This document shows, piece by piece, positions 9,922-20,445 of a DNA stretch of 64,000 nt. Source of the stretch: Mesomycoplasma conjunctivae (lineage in GTDB: Bacteria; Bacillota_I; Bacilli_A; Mycoplasmatales; Metamycoplasmataceae); contig NC_012806.1 in NCBI RefSeq assembly GCF_000026765.1, positions 248,001 to 312,000 of the forward strand, given 5' to 3'. The notes beneath the pieces are model-generated. The model ran no database searches. It was not told the origin of the DNA and was given only the letters and a program-made list of their open reading frames with translations. Position numbers and translations under genes: made by a program. Within the stretch, counting starts at the first letter, position 1. Every line of letters starts with the position of its first letter.

Positions 9922-10571
9922 TGAAAAAAAGTGCTGGTTTTTGAATTAGATTTGCTAGCGGGATTATTGATATCAGTGTTCTTTTTTCAAGCTTTATTTT
10001 ATTATCATGGCTACTTATTGCATCAGATAAAACACTTGTTTACTGAAAGTATTATTTTTGAGGAATAAGTATAATTTTCATTGCCATTGTCTATAAAATT
10101 TTTATTCCTTTATTTTGAAACAAAAGTCTTGGTCAATGAATTTGTCGGATAGAAATTTATTTTCCTGATAATAAAAAAAGGTGAGCAAAATTAACAACTT
10201 TGCTCAAAAGAGAACTTTTAACAACACTAAATTGAGTGCTAACAGTTATAATAACTCTAATTTTAATATATCCTGGTTTAGTCAATGTGATTGTCAAAAA
10301 TATTGTTGAACTAAAAACAGCAAAACAGAGCAATCTAAGTGTTTTCGATACAATAGTGATTTCTATCATTAATTTAATAGCAAGAATTAATGGCATAATT
10401 TTTATTGTCAATATTTTGTCTATTTTGCATCAAAATAATAAAAATATTTCTGATCGCATCAGTAAAACGCAAATTGTTTGAAAAAATAAATGAATTGCTA
10501 AACTAGAAAATCAAAACATAAAAGTAATAAAAGCTAATTGAGCACAAATTAATTGAGAGGATATAAATTAA
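9921..10571 (+). CDS. RDD-family integral membrane protein
   Basis: 216 residues, with ten or so TGA-encoded Trp. It opens FWIRFASGIIDISVLFSSF, matching the R...ID start of RDD-family membrane proteins, followed by a Gln/Arg-containing segment after the second helix (SLGQWICRIEI, like the LGKxxxxI motif of RDD proteins). Four hydrophobic segments are visible: about residues 13-32, 45-62, 100-120 and 145-165. Function of the family is uncertain; some members are linked to ion transport. It is coupled to asnS (1-nt overlap) and 1 nt from the helicase gene. Confidence 0.7.
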
Positions 10572-10572
10572 A

Positions 10573-12816
10573 ATGATATCGAGTAATAGTTTATTAATAA
10601 GCTTGAATGAAAAACAAAAAATTGCTGTTTTAAGTGATCACCAATATTTACGAATTGTTGCAGGTGCAGGAACTGGAAAAACTAGTGTTTTAACTAAAAA
10701 AATTGCTTATATTGTTATCGAAAAAAAAGCATATCCCAATCAAATTTTAGCACTAACTTTTACTAATAAAGCCGCTATAGAAATGAAGGAAAGGCTTCAA
10801 AGTCTCATTGGTGAAAAAGCAAAAGATGTTAACATGTTCACCTTTCACTCATTGTGTAATTTGATTTTAAAATATGAAGGTAAAAATCTTTCCAAGATTA
10901 GTCAAATTCCCATCAATGATGGTAATTTTAACATCATTGATGATCGTGATCAAAAAAATATTTTAAGGACTATTTATGATAAACTAGAGATCAGTGCCGA
11001 TGAAATATCTTATGGAAAAAGTTTAGATTTTATTAGCAAAAACAAAAATAAACAAGTTAGTTTGCAAGATATTGAACAAGAAGACAACGATGATAATTCT
11101 AGCAAAAGTAAATTTATAGAAATTTATAAATTGTATCTGCAAGAAACTGCAGAGCTAGGTGTTGTTGACTTTGATGACTTGCAAATATATGTGAAAATCT
11201 TGTTTGAAAATAACCAAGAAATTGCTAAAAAATGACAACAAAAAATGAAATATGTCCTTGTCGATGAGTTTCAAGATACCTCTTCAATTCAATATGATAT
11301 TTTAAAATTTTTTATCAAAAAGGAGACCAAACTAGTTGTCGTTGGTGATCCTGATCAAACAATTTATAGCTGACGAGGTGCCGAGCCTGGTCTTATTTTA
11401 AACTTAGAACAAGATTTTCCTGAACTAAAAACAGTGGTTTTAGATTTAAATTATCGCTCTAACCAGTCAATATTAGATGCTGCTAATCAATTAATAGCTA
11501 ACAATAAAAATAGAATTGAAAAGAATTTGCACTCACATAAAGAATGAAAAGATGAACTAGAAGTCAAATTTTATCATGGTAGTTCTGCTCAAGACGAAGC
11601 TGACTGAGTAATTAATCAAATTTGAGAAATTGCTAATAAAGAAAAAAGCAAATTTAGAGAAATTGCTATTTTATATCGTAATCACTCATATATTCGCACT
11701 ATTGAGGATGCTCTTGTAAAAAAAGGAATTCCTCATGGAACAATTGGTCGGAAAACATTACAGGACCACAAGGAAATTCGCGAAATTATGCATTTTTGAA
11801 AAGTAATTGAAAGTGGTGATAATTTTTCTTTTCAACAAATAATCAATGTGCCGCCAAAAAAAATAGGAATTTCTACCTTAACTAAATTAAATGATTTAGC
11901 AAAAAGTTACAACTATAATCTCCATGATTTTCTACTTTTTTATTACTCAGGAAATATTAAATTAAAAATTGGCGACAAAATTCCACTAAGCAATGAAAAT
12001 CAGAAAAAAATATCTACTCTTTTTTCCAATATTAATTGAGCTAAAGGTAAAAAATTAGAAATTGAAAACAAAAATAACCCAAAAATCAAACAATTTTCTT
12101 TAATAATGAAATTGTTTTTAAAAGGAATTGGTTATCTTGAACAAGTTAGAGATACTAAAGAAAAAAATGACATTGAAAAACTTTTAGAAGCCTACTACAT
12201 ACAGTTAGATGAGTGACAAAAACATAATCCTAGTAAAAATTTAAGAGATTATATCGATGATATTTCCTTGGATAGTCAGCTAGATTTTCATGCTAATAAT
12301 TCTGTAAAACTAATGACAATTCACTCATCCAAAGGTCTAGAATTTGATAATGTTTTTGTTGTCGGAATGGTGCAAGGAATATTTCCTTCTATTCAAATTC
12401 TTAGGTCAAAAAAGAACACTTTTCAAGAAGAATATGAAGAAGAGCGCCGTTTAGCTTTTGTAGCAATCACAAGAGCTCGAAATAAACTCTTTATTTCAGA
12501 TGCTAACATAGCAAGACTTCGTCCTGATAGTAATAATCGTGATTTAGGTGAGACTTCTAGGTTTGTTAGAGAAATGAAAATTAAATCACAGCAAATTCAG
12601 CAGTTTACTAAGTTTGATATTCAAGGAAAATTAAACTATATCAACGCGAATAATATTGAATACCACCAAGGTGAATTTGTAAAACATATTAAATTTGGTA
12701 AGGGACAAATTCTTGAAGTTCAAGATAATTTTTTAGTAATAAAGTTTCTTGATTTAGATGGTAAAAATGCTATCAAAACAATCATGAAACAGCACAAATC
12801 TATCGAAAAAATATAA
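10573..12816 (+). CDS. pcrA: UvrD/PcrA-type DNA helicase
   Basis: 747 residues, superfamily 1A 3'-5' DNA helicase acting in repair and in removing proteins from DNA. Visible motifs in order: Q-motif [10 protein letters not shown], Walker [11 protein letters not shown] (about residues 29-38), Ia [81 protein letters not shown]. The C-terminus ends in a small Tudor-like segment ([14 protein letters not shown]), as in PcrA. Length is typical. It sits between the RDD protein and an unknown membrane-anchored protein. Confidence 0.95.
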
Positions 12817-12821
12817 CTATT

Positions 12822-14249
12822 ATGCACACTTCTTTCAATCATATTTCCTATCTAGTTCTATTAGCAATTTTCTTACTTTTAGTTATAATAGCAACTGTTT
12901 TTATCTTCATTTTTATACATAATTATGATAGAAATAGTTATCAAAATATGATACCAATATTTTATGACAAAGAAAAAAGAAGACTAAAAATTGTTGATCT
13001 TGATAGTGCTAAATCAATAAAATTTTTAATTAAAAATAAACATTTTATTGAAGGTTTGTGAATCAAAGAGACTGCTTTTTTAGATATGCTAGAGAAAAGC
13101 TCATCTGCCAAATTGGCGATAGTTTTGCAAAATTGGGCTAAAAGTACTATCAAGATAAAATTTAAAAGTCGTCCTTTTTTAAACAACAATTTTGTTGCTA
13201 TTTTTTCTAAAGAAGAGTTTTCAACTATCATTTTAAAAAAAGAAGAATCAAAGACTTTTATTCAAAAAACCTTTGAAAACAAACTAAAAATTGCTAATCA
13301 TAGCAATAAATTATATTTTGATGCAAGTAAAATTAATTATCTCTTTGCTTTCTACTTTGCTCATTTTGTTGACTTGAAAACTGTAAGATTATTGTTAAGC
13401 AAACTAGACAAATTTATGTGGATCAAATGAAATAACAAAGCATATTCTTTTGAATTTAAAGATAATATACTATCAATTAATTTTATTTTTGATAGTAAAA
13501 ATCAAGCTCTCAATACAATAGAAAAATATAAAAACAGTTTAAATCAAAACTTTAATTTAAATTGTTTGCACTGAGATGTCAAAGAAGTGGACTCAGATTT
13601 TGGTAATATTTGAAACATTATTGTTGATCTTTTAAACAAAGCAAGCAATGATAAAAAAGTTGCCCCTTTTCTTTTTTTAGAAAATTTAGAAATAGAAAAT
13701 GTTAGCATTATTGAGGATATCTCTAAAAATAAAATTGATATCAATACTTGAGATCACAAACTAGTTAGAAATTGATCGAATGAAAAAATAAGATATAAAG
13801 TTTACGATTTTGATTATAATGATACCAAGGTAATTGAACAAATTATAGCTTTTTTTAAAAATAGCAGTCCCGATAAGCATGAAGACAATATTTATAAAAT
13901 AAATAATGTCATAGCACAAAAACTTATTAATGAAGAAATAAATCTTGAAAAAGTACTTTTTTTGATTACTGATGAGATTAACGCTTTTAATACTCAAGTT
14001 TTTAAACAATTAAATCTTTGTCTATATCAACCAATAAATGCCAAGCTTTTTTATAATATCGAAAAAGCTAAACCTCCCTTAATTTTTATAGATAATTTAT
14101 CTACTAATTTAAATAATATTAATGAAAATATAGCAAGAAAAAATCTTATTCAGTTTTGTATTAGGGAAAAAATTCATGTAGTTTTTCCATTTGATGTTAT
14201 TGAAAAATTGGAAATCAAGACTAAAAATAATATCTTACTTTTTTGATAA
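12822..14249 (+). CDS. membrane-anchored protein of unknown function, 475 aa
   Basis: 475 residues with TGA read as Trp; the last codon before TAA is TGA. One strong hydrophobic segment at residues ~9-33 (YLVLLAIFLLLVIIATVF) makes this a single-pass protein. The rest is soluble, Lys/Asn-rich and has no motif I recognise. It starts 5 nt after pcrA and precedes ruvA by ~100 nt, suggesting co-transcription with DNA-repair genes, but that says nothing certain about its role. The C-terminus (INENIARKNLIQFCIREKIHVVFPFDVIEKLEIK) has an alpha/beta character. Confidence 0.7.
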
Positions 14250-14355
14250 AAAAGAAAAAAATATCTATTTTTTGCTATTTTTTGTTTCTTTGCAACTACT
14301 TTTAGCATTTTTTCCTAACTTGTAGTGGAATATATCACAAAATGAAGGAAAAAAT

Positions 14356-15009
14356 ATGCAAATTTATAAAATCGGAAAAATTGTATCAAAAAACAAAAAT
14401 TATTTAATTTTAGAACAAGCTGGTAATGGCTACTTAATTTATACTCCAAATATAGAACGCTTTAATCGTGATGAAAAACGCAAAATTTATGTCTATGAGT
14501 TTGAAAATGATTATTCAAAAATTACTTATGGATTTGACAATTTTAAAGAAAGAATTTTGTTTGAAGACTTAATTTCCATTCAAGGAATCGGTCCAAAAAC
14601 AGCAATGATTGCTTTAAATATAGGTTGGCAAAAAATAATTGATTACATAGCAGCTGGAGATTGAAAATCACTTAGCAAAATTCAATATATTAGCGATCGT
14701 AATGCAAAACAAATTATTTTTGAGTTTCAAAAGAAATATACCAAGTTGATCGAGTCTGCCAAAAATCAAACAACTACTCAGGAGAACAATACAAAACAAG
14801 CTGATGAAGTTATTGATGAACATTTGATGCAAAAAACACTTCTGGAACAAAAAACAGCTATTGAACTAGAAGATACGCTCAAAATTCTTGGTTTTCAAAA
14901 AAGACAAATCAATTATGCTCTTGCCAATGTTGAACCAACTGAAAGTTTTGAACATTTAATTGAAGAAGCGATTAAGTTAATTTCAAATGCAAGAGAATTT
15001 AGAAATTAG
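14356..15009 (+). CDS. ruvA: Holliday junction branch-migration protein RuvA
   Basis: 217 residues. N-terminal OB-fold ([21 protein letters not shown]...), then the helix-hairpin-helix pair with [15 protein letters not shown] clearly visible and a second, less conserved one ([17 protein letters not shown]). The C-terminal domain III that contacts RuvB is recognisable ([20 protein letters not shown]). Domain order and size match RuvA. It binds four-way junctions and tethers the RuvB motor. Its end overlaps ruvB by 23 nt. Confidence 0.93.
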
Positions 15010-15952
15010 ACCAACTTCTTTTGAAGGTTTCATAGGTCAGAAAAAAATTGTTCAAACTTTAAAAGTTTTAATAGAATCTAGTCAAAAAAGAAAGAAAACA
15101 CTTGATCATGTCTTGTTTCATGGACCACCAGGAACTGGGAAAACTACACTTGCCAATATTATAGCTTCAATGGTTAATACAAAAATTAAGTATGTCCAAG
15201 GTCCTTTATTAGAGAAAAAAGCTGATGTTTTGGCGATGCTTGCTAATATTACAAAAGATAGCGTAATTTTTATTGATGAAATTCATGGTATTAATAAAAA
15301 TATTGAAGAACTTCTTTATTCAGCAATGGAAGAATTTGTTATAGATTTACAAATTGGTGTAGACGGAGAAAACAAGATTATGCGCATGAAATTACCAAAT
15401 TTTACTTTAATTGGTGCTTCTACTAAACTATCTCAAATTTCAACACCACTACAAAATCGTTTTGGTTTTATTGCAAAAATCACTGAATATAGTAATGAGG
15501 ATATGAGACAAATTATTTATAATTCAGCTAAAAAATTACATATTAATTTAGGTGCAAGTGAAATTGATTATATTGTTAATTTTACAAATAAAACTCCAAG
15601 AATTGCAAATAATTTGCTAAAAAGAATACGCGATTTTGCCTTGGTTCAAAATATTGAAAAAATAGATATTAATATCATTAACAAAACTTTTGACAGCATC
15701 GGTGTTTATAAAAATGGATTAAGCGAAACATCAGTTGAATATTTAAAAATTTTACACTATATTTTTAAAGACAAATCGGTTGCTTTAGATGTACTAGTTG
15801 GGATTCTCAAAGAATCCAGACAAACTATTATTCATATTATAGAACCACTTTTAGTTGAAAAATTTTATATTGAAAAAACAATTAGAGGTCGTCGAATAAC
15901 ACAACAAGGAGTCTGGTATTTAGAAAGCTTAACAGATAATAATGTCAAATAA
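14987..15952 (+). CDS. ruvB: Holliday junction helicase RuvB
   Basis: 321 residues, AAA+ ATPase driving branch migration. Visible: [13 protein letters not shown] at the start, Walker [14 protein letters not shown], Walker [11 protein letters not shown], sensor 1 LIGASTKL, arginine-finger region PLQNRFGF, sensor 2 [11 protein letters not shown], and the C-terminal winged helix with [11 protein letters not shown]...RRITQQG. Length is normal. The start ATG is inside ruvA with no obvious Shine-Dalgarno, so translational coupling is likely. No ruvC is visible, as is common in mollicutes. Confidence 0.96.
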   Translation: MQENLEIRPTSFEGFIGQKKIVQTLKVLIESSQKRKKTLDHVLFHGPPGTGKTTLANIIASMVNTKIKYVQGPLLEKKADVLAMLANITKDSVIFIDEIHGINKNIEELLYSAMEEFVIDLQIGVDGENKIMRMKLPNFTLIGASTKLSQISTPLQNRFGFIAKITEYSNEDMRQIIYNSAKKLHINLGASEIDYIVNFTNKTPRIANNLLKRIRDFALVQNIEKIDINIINKTFDSIGVYKNGLSETSVEYLKILHYIFKDKSVALDVLVGILKESRQTIIHIIEPLLVEKFYIEKTIRGRRITQQGVWYLESLTDNNVK

Positions 15953-15984
15953 AAAACATCTTTTAAAAAAGATGTTTTTTATTT
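15952..15984. terminator. terminator between convergent ruvB and glpQ
   Basis: AAAAAACATCTTTT-AAA-AAGATGTTTTTT forms a long stem with A and T flanks, usable from both strands. It lies between the ruvB stop and the glpQ stop. Confidence 0.85.
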
Positions 15985-15996
15985 GATTTTAAAATT

Positions 15997-16731
15997 TTAG
16001 TTAATATCCTTATTATATTTATAGTTACTTATTTGACTATAGACATGTTTGTTATCTAAGTATTTTAGGTAACGTGCTTTTGATTTAACAGTTCATAAGT
16101 TTAGTGGTAAACCAAAAGCTTCAATCATTTCTGGTTCTTCATCATATAAATCAACTCAAGGATTGAGGTATTTACAAATTTGTTTAATTTGCTTTTCACT
16201 TACACTTGTTAGTTGAGTTTTAGTTCAAAATAGAAATCCAAGACGATATTTAGAATTTAATTTAAACATACGCTCAAGTGTAGAAAAATTAAAAGATGAA
16301 AAAATTATTTTGCTAAAAAAGTCTTTTCCATATCTGATTGATAAATCATCAATAATTCTTTCAATTCCAATATATTCAGTTTGATCAGTTTTAATTTCGA
16401 CATTAATTAATTCAAACTTATCTAGGTAAAGGTCTAAAAATTCTTCAAGTGTTAAAATTCTTTGCTTGCGTGTCTCGAGTTGAAAATGTAAACTATGATC
16501 ATCATTATATAATTCAGATAAAGTACTATTTGCAATTATTTTATCAACACCTGCTGTTCTTTTAGTGTCTTCATCATGAATGACAACCAATCTATTGTCT
16601 TTGGTTAAGTGAACATCTAGCTCGATTCCGTCGAAATTAAATTCATATGCTAAATCAAAAGCTAGTTTTGTGTTTTCAGGTGCAATTCCTGAATAACCTC
16701 GATGTGCTATTAATAATTGCTTTTTAGGCAT
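15997..16731 (-). CDS. glpQ: glycerophosphodiester phosphodiesterase
   Basis: 244 residues, GDPD-family TIM barrel hydrolysing glycerophosphodiesters to glycerol-3-P and an alcohol. Conserved residues visible: [14 protein letters not shown] (catalytic His and Arg), [13 protein letters not shown] (metal-binding Glu/Asp), [12 protein letters not shown] (second His), and NVEIKTD later. There is no signal peptide, so it acts in the cytoplasm, as in other mycoplasmas, where the glycerol-3-P formed can be oxidised with H2O2 production by GlpO. Its start overlaps the end of the MFS transporter by 8 nt; the pair forms an import-and-cleave unit. Two conserved Trp in the last 70 residues are TGA codons. 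Confidence 0.93.
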
Positions 16732-18154
16732 TATCTAATTCCCTTCAACGATAATTTGTTTTACCTAATTTTTTAAGTTCAGCTCGGTTATATAAGAAGA
16801 CTATTAATCCACAAATTGTTCCAAATAAAGCAACAGCTAATGCAATTGTTAAAATTAGTTGGTAACCCAAAGGTGATGTATTTGTTTGTCCTTCAATGGT
16901 ATATATTTTTCCAACATATCCTGATAATTCATAGAATCAAGCATCTGGTGAAAAAGCAATAAATGAAAGAATTCCAACTGAACTAGCATAGTTATTTTTA
17001 CCAATTTCAATTTCAGCAACTTGAGTAAATCGAAGAGTCACCATTACTCATGATAAGGAACCTGCTATTAAGAATAAAATTGTAACTAATACTATAAAGA
17101 AGATAAATAATGGAGTTCCAGGTTCCTGAATTCCTGCTAAGGTAAGAAGCAAGATGGTTAAAACAACTAAAATTCCTACTATTGATGTTAAAACTAAAAT
17201 AAGAATATAACTTCTAAATTTGTCAGCATAGTAACCAACATAAGAACTAATTAAACCTCGAATTCCATAAGTTCTAATTCCGCCAAGAATTGTAACTAAA
17301 ATTGTAGGTGCTAAAAAGACATTATTTAAGACTTGAACTAAATAGTAGGCAAATACTGATTGGAAAGTATACATTCCCATCACAAAAATTGAAAGCATTC
17401 ATAGTCTTCAATTTTTAAGTGATACATAAATTTGAATAATGTTTTTCTTAATAGATTCTAAACTAACTTTATTAGTGTAACGTTCAATTTTTTTCTCTTT
17501 AACAAAAAAGAGAACTAAAAATGAAGTAATGACTAAAAAACTACCGATAATAAAAGTATAAACAGCAAAAGGTGTAGAGTTAATTTCTTTAACATTGTTG
17601 GTTGGATAATAAATTGAAGTAATAATTAATCCAATAACAAAAACTAAGAAAAATCCAATTACTCCGTTTGCGCTTCCTTGAATTCCATAAGCAAGACCTT
17701 GATTTTTCTGGTCAGTTTGCTGAGAAACTAATTTTCAAAGTGGGGTTCAAAAGATTAGAGTTGATGTAATCCCTCAAAGACCTCAAATAATTTTATATTG
17801 AGTTAGAGCACTTTCTTCACCCAATTGTTGAGCGTTTTTGATGGTTATACCAAATCAAAAAGTGATAATTCCTGTTGATAAAACAGCAATAAATAAGAGT
17901 CAACGTGAACTAATCCTATTAGATAAAAATCCGCCAGGTAGTTGAGTTGCCAGGGTAACTCAACCGATGATGGCGGTCAAAGAAGCTACTTGATCTTCAC
18001 GAATTCCTAGATATGTATGCAAGTTAGGAACAATATTTTTAAGATAATAAGGGGCAGCAATAACAAAAACATCAGCAGCTGCTAATATTATTAAAGCAAA
18101 AATTTGTGATCAAGTAAAATCTTTAAATTTACTAAAAAACCTTGTTTTAATCAT
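16724..18154 (-). CDS. MFS transporter, likely glycerophosphodiester or glycerol-3-phosphate uptake
   Basis: 476 residues with about twelve hydrophobic segments, starting [20 protein letters not shown] after a strong GGAGGA Shine-Dalgarno. MFS features include the cytoplasmic loop motif [12 protein letters not shown] between helices 2 and 3 and [12 protein letters not shown] in the second half. Coupling to glpQ (8-nt overlap) suggests transport of GlpQ substrates such as glycerophosphocholine, as described for permeases next to GlpQ in other mycoplasmas. The specificity is inference. Many Trp are TGA-coded. Confidence 0.82.
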
Positions 18155-18327
18155 GACTCCTCCTTTCAAAAATTAAATTTATTACATATATTTATTTTAT
18201 AATAAATTTGCATAAAGTTTTAAAATTTTAGCACAAAAGAACAAATACAAACTGTATTTATAGTTTTTTTAAAAATCAAAATAAACTTTGTATACTATTT
18301 TTTACTTTAGTTAGAAAATAGTAGAAA

Positions 18328-19206
18328 TTATTCATAACCCATTTTTTTAATAGTTTTTTTGTTATCAAATCACTTAGGACTAATTTTTACTTTATTTTTT
18401 AGAACAACTTTACTTTGTAGTAATTCTTCTAATTCTAGACGAGCAGCAGTGCCAATTTTACCAAGCATTGTGCCATTTTTACCAACTACAATTGGTAAGT
18501 GCGACTTACGACCAACGTAGATAATTGCATCAATTTCGATATGTTTAGGATTAGCCTCACTAAAGCGTTCAATAACTATGGCACTTTGATGAGGTACCTC
18601 CTCTTTTAGATTTAATAAGAGTTGTTTTCTGATAATCTCTTTGGCAAAAAATCGTGCTGGCTGATCGGTAATATCTTCTTGTTCAAAAAAGAGATCACTT
18701 TCATATGCATAGCTTTTAATTTCTTCTAAGAGATCCTGTTTTGCCACTTTAAATTCGGTAGAATAACCAAAAACCTTCTTAAAACCTAGTTGTTTAAGCT
18801 CGGCTACTTTTGTTTCAATTATTTGTTGATCATCAATCAAATCTAGTTTCGTTAAAACGGCAATTTTGTTTTTCACATTGGCAATTTTTTCGACAAGTTG
18901 TTGGCTTTGATTGCTAATTTTTCAGTTAACTGGGTGCAAAAAAAGTACAACATCGATGTCTTCGATTGAGTTAATGACTGCTTTGTTTAAAACATTGCTC
19001 AAGTTGTTAATTTTTTTGTGAAAACCGGGGGTGTCGACAAAGACAATTTGTAAATTATCTTCGTTGTAGATGCCATTGATTAAGTCGCGGGTAGTCTGTG
19101 ATTTTGAGCTAACAATTGAGACTGGAAAATCCAATAAAGTGTTTAAAAGTGAAGACTTTCCGCTATTTGGGAGACCGACAATGGAGACAAAACAGTTTTT
19201 AGCCAT
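18328..19206 (-). CDS. era: GTPase Era
   Basis: 292 residues. Ras-like GTPase domain with G1 GLPNSGKSS, G2 region KSQTTRD, G3 DTPG, G4 TKLD. The C-terminal KH domain (IYVGRKSHLPIVVGKNGTML, GKIG) binds the 3' end of 16S rRNA during 30S maturation. Length is typical. The start overlaps the cdd stop as TAATG. It is the last gene of the operon running down from the C39 ABC exporter. The neighbours ybeY and cdd are frequent partners of era in Firmicutes and mollicutes. Confidence 0.95.
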
Positions 19207-19595
19207 TAGAAAAAATCCTTGTTAAACATTTGCGGTAGAAGCTCATCTAGGAGTAATTTTTTTGTCTCTCCTGTTTGTTTATAAAGGAAAAAAGGTGTTT
19301 TTTTATCTAAGAGTTCACTGCAGACTTGTAAGCAAGCACCACAAGGGACAATAAAAAAATCGCTATTTGATAAAATGTGGATTTCTTTAAAATCAAAGGG
19401 TTTTTTGCCACGAGAGATGGCACCAACGAGCGCGCTTCTTTCGGCGCATATTCCTGAAGGATAAGCAGCATTTTCGACATTTACACCTTCTCAGATGTTG
19501 TCATCTTTGTCGATTAAAATTGCTGATACAGGAAAATTTGAGTAAGGAACATAAGCTTTTTTTGCTAATTGTTGCAGTTGTTTGAGGTAGTTCAT
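19206..19595 (-). CDS. cdd: cytidine deaminase
   Basis: 129 residues, homotetrameric-type CDA that deaminates cytidine/deoxycytidine in nucleoside salvage. The active site is complete: GVNVENAAYPSGICAERSA (Cys ligand and catalytic Glu in C-A-E) and IVPCGACLQV (PCxxC zinc ligands). The substrate loop VPYSNFPVSA is at the N-terminus. Both ends overlap neighbouring genes by one base (TAATG), typical of the ybeY-cdd-era string. Confidence 0.96.
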
Positions 19596-20047
19596 TATCG
19601 ATAAATCTCCATTTTTTGCATAATTTTTTCAACTTTTTCGTGCATGATTTTAGCTTCTTGTTCATCAATGTGATCGTAGTTTAATAAGTGAAAAACACTA
19701 TGAGTAAACATGTAGCAAAATTCTCTTTTATTTGTGTGTTGGTAGCTTTGAGCTTGGTAATAAATTGTTTCTGGACACATTAAAATTTCCCCAATAAAAG
19801 CTAATTTTTTACCATTTTGTTTATTAACTAAAAAGTCTGGAAAAGAAAGTACATCGGCAATATAGTCTTTATTTTTATAGGTTTTACACATTTTTTGCAT
19901 GTAGTTTGCCTCAACAAAAGTCAAATCTAATGTTAGTAGGTAGTCCAAATTTTCACTTTCTTGAACAAGGTTTAAAATTTGTTGGAATTGTCTGCGATAA
20001 AAAAATGCTTTTTTACTTTGGTTTAAAAAGTTGACTTTATTTTTCAT
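19595..20047 (-). CDS. ybeY: endoribonuclease YbeY (16S rRNA maturation)
   Basis: 150 residues, UPF0054 family. The zinc motif H-x3-H-x5-H is intact as HSVFHLLNYDH (His116, His120, His126), preceded by the ADVLSFP and GEILMCPETI strands typical of the family. It acts in rRNA 3'-end processing and ribosome quality control. Length is normal. It is followed directly by cdd and lies 20 nt after the small membrane protein of the exporter unit. Confidence 0.93.
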   Translation of the reverse strand: MKNKVNFLNQSKKAFFYRRQFQQILNLVQESENLDYLLTLDLTFVEANYMQKMCKTYKNKDYIADVLSFPDFLVNKQNGKKLAFIGEILMCPETIYYQAQSYQHTNKREFCYMFTHSVFHLLNYDHIDEQEAKIMHEKVEKIMQKMEIYR

Positions 20048-20067
20048 TTCTTTATTATTGTATTACA

Positions 20068-20445
20068 TTAGTTCAAGAATAGTTTTAAAAAACTATCATT
20101 ATCTTTTAATATTAGTTGACCTAAAATCTGTGTTTGTGGTTTTAAAAATGGAGTTTTGGTGAATTCAATTTCAAAAATGTCTTGTTTTAGACTAATTATT
20201 TTGACTATTTCTAAATTAATTGCCTCTTTATTAAAGATAAATTTGGCATAATCACCTTTTTTTAATTGATAATAAATATCTGAATTTATTAGAGTAAAAA
20301 TTTTGTTATCTTTATCAACTTGAATCGTGATAGCAACACTTTTATAGACTCTAATCTGCAAAAATAAATATATCGAAGTAATTAAGATGATTAAAAATAA
20401 TAAACTAATAAAAAAATGGATTTTCTTATTTTGATAAAGTTTCAA
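20068..20445 (-). CDS. small single-pass membrane protein coupled to the C39 ABC exporter
   Basis: 125 residues: short basic N-terminus, one membrane helix (about residues 9-31, FFISLLFLIILITSIYLFL), then ~95 residues of beta-rich extracellular-type sequence (VAITIQVDKDNKIFTL..., KKGDYAKFIF). The layout (N-terminal anchor plus short barrel-like segment with a G-D-x-x-x-F motif) recalls a cut-down HlyD-type accessory protein of peptidase-containing ABC exporters. That resemblance is weak and inferred mainly from context. It overlaps the exporter gene by 20 nt. Confidence 0.65.
   Translation of the reverse strand: MKLYQNKKIHFFISLLFLIILITSIYLFLQIRVYKSVAITIQVDKDNKIFTLINSDIYYQLKKGDYAKFIFNKEAINLEIVKIISLKQDIFEIEFTKTPFLKPQTQILGQLILKDNDSFLKLFLN

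Noticed and set aside
18155-18327. Promoter of the MFS-glpQ unit
   Set aside because: Several TATAAA-like words on the minus strand but no -35/-10 pair good enough to choose one.
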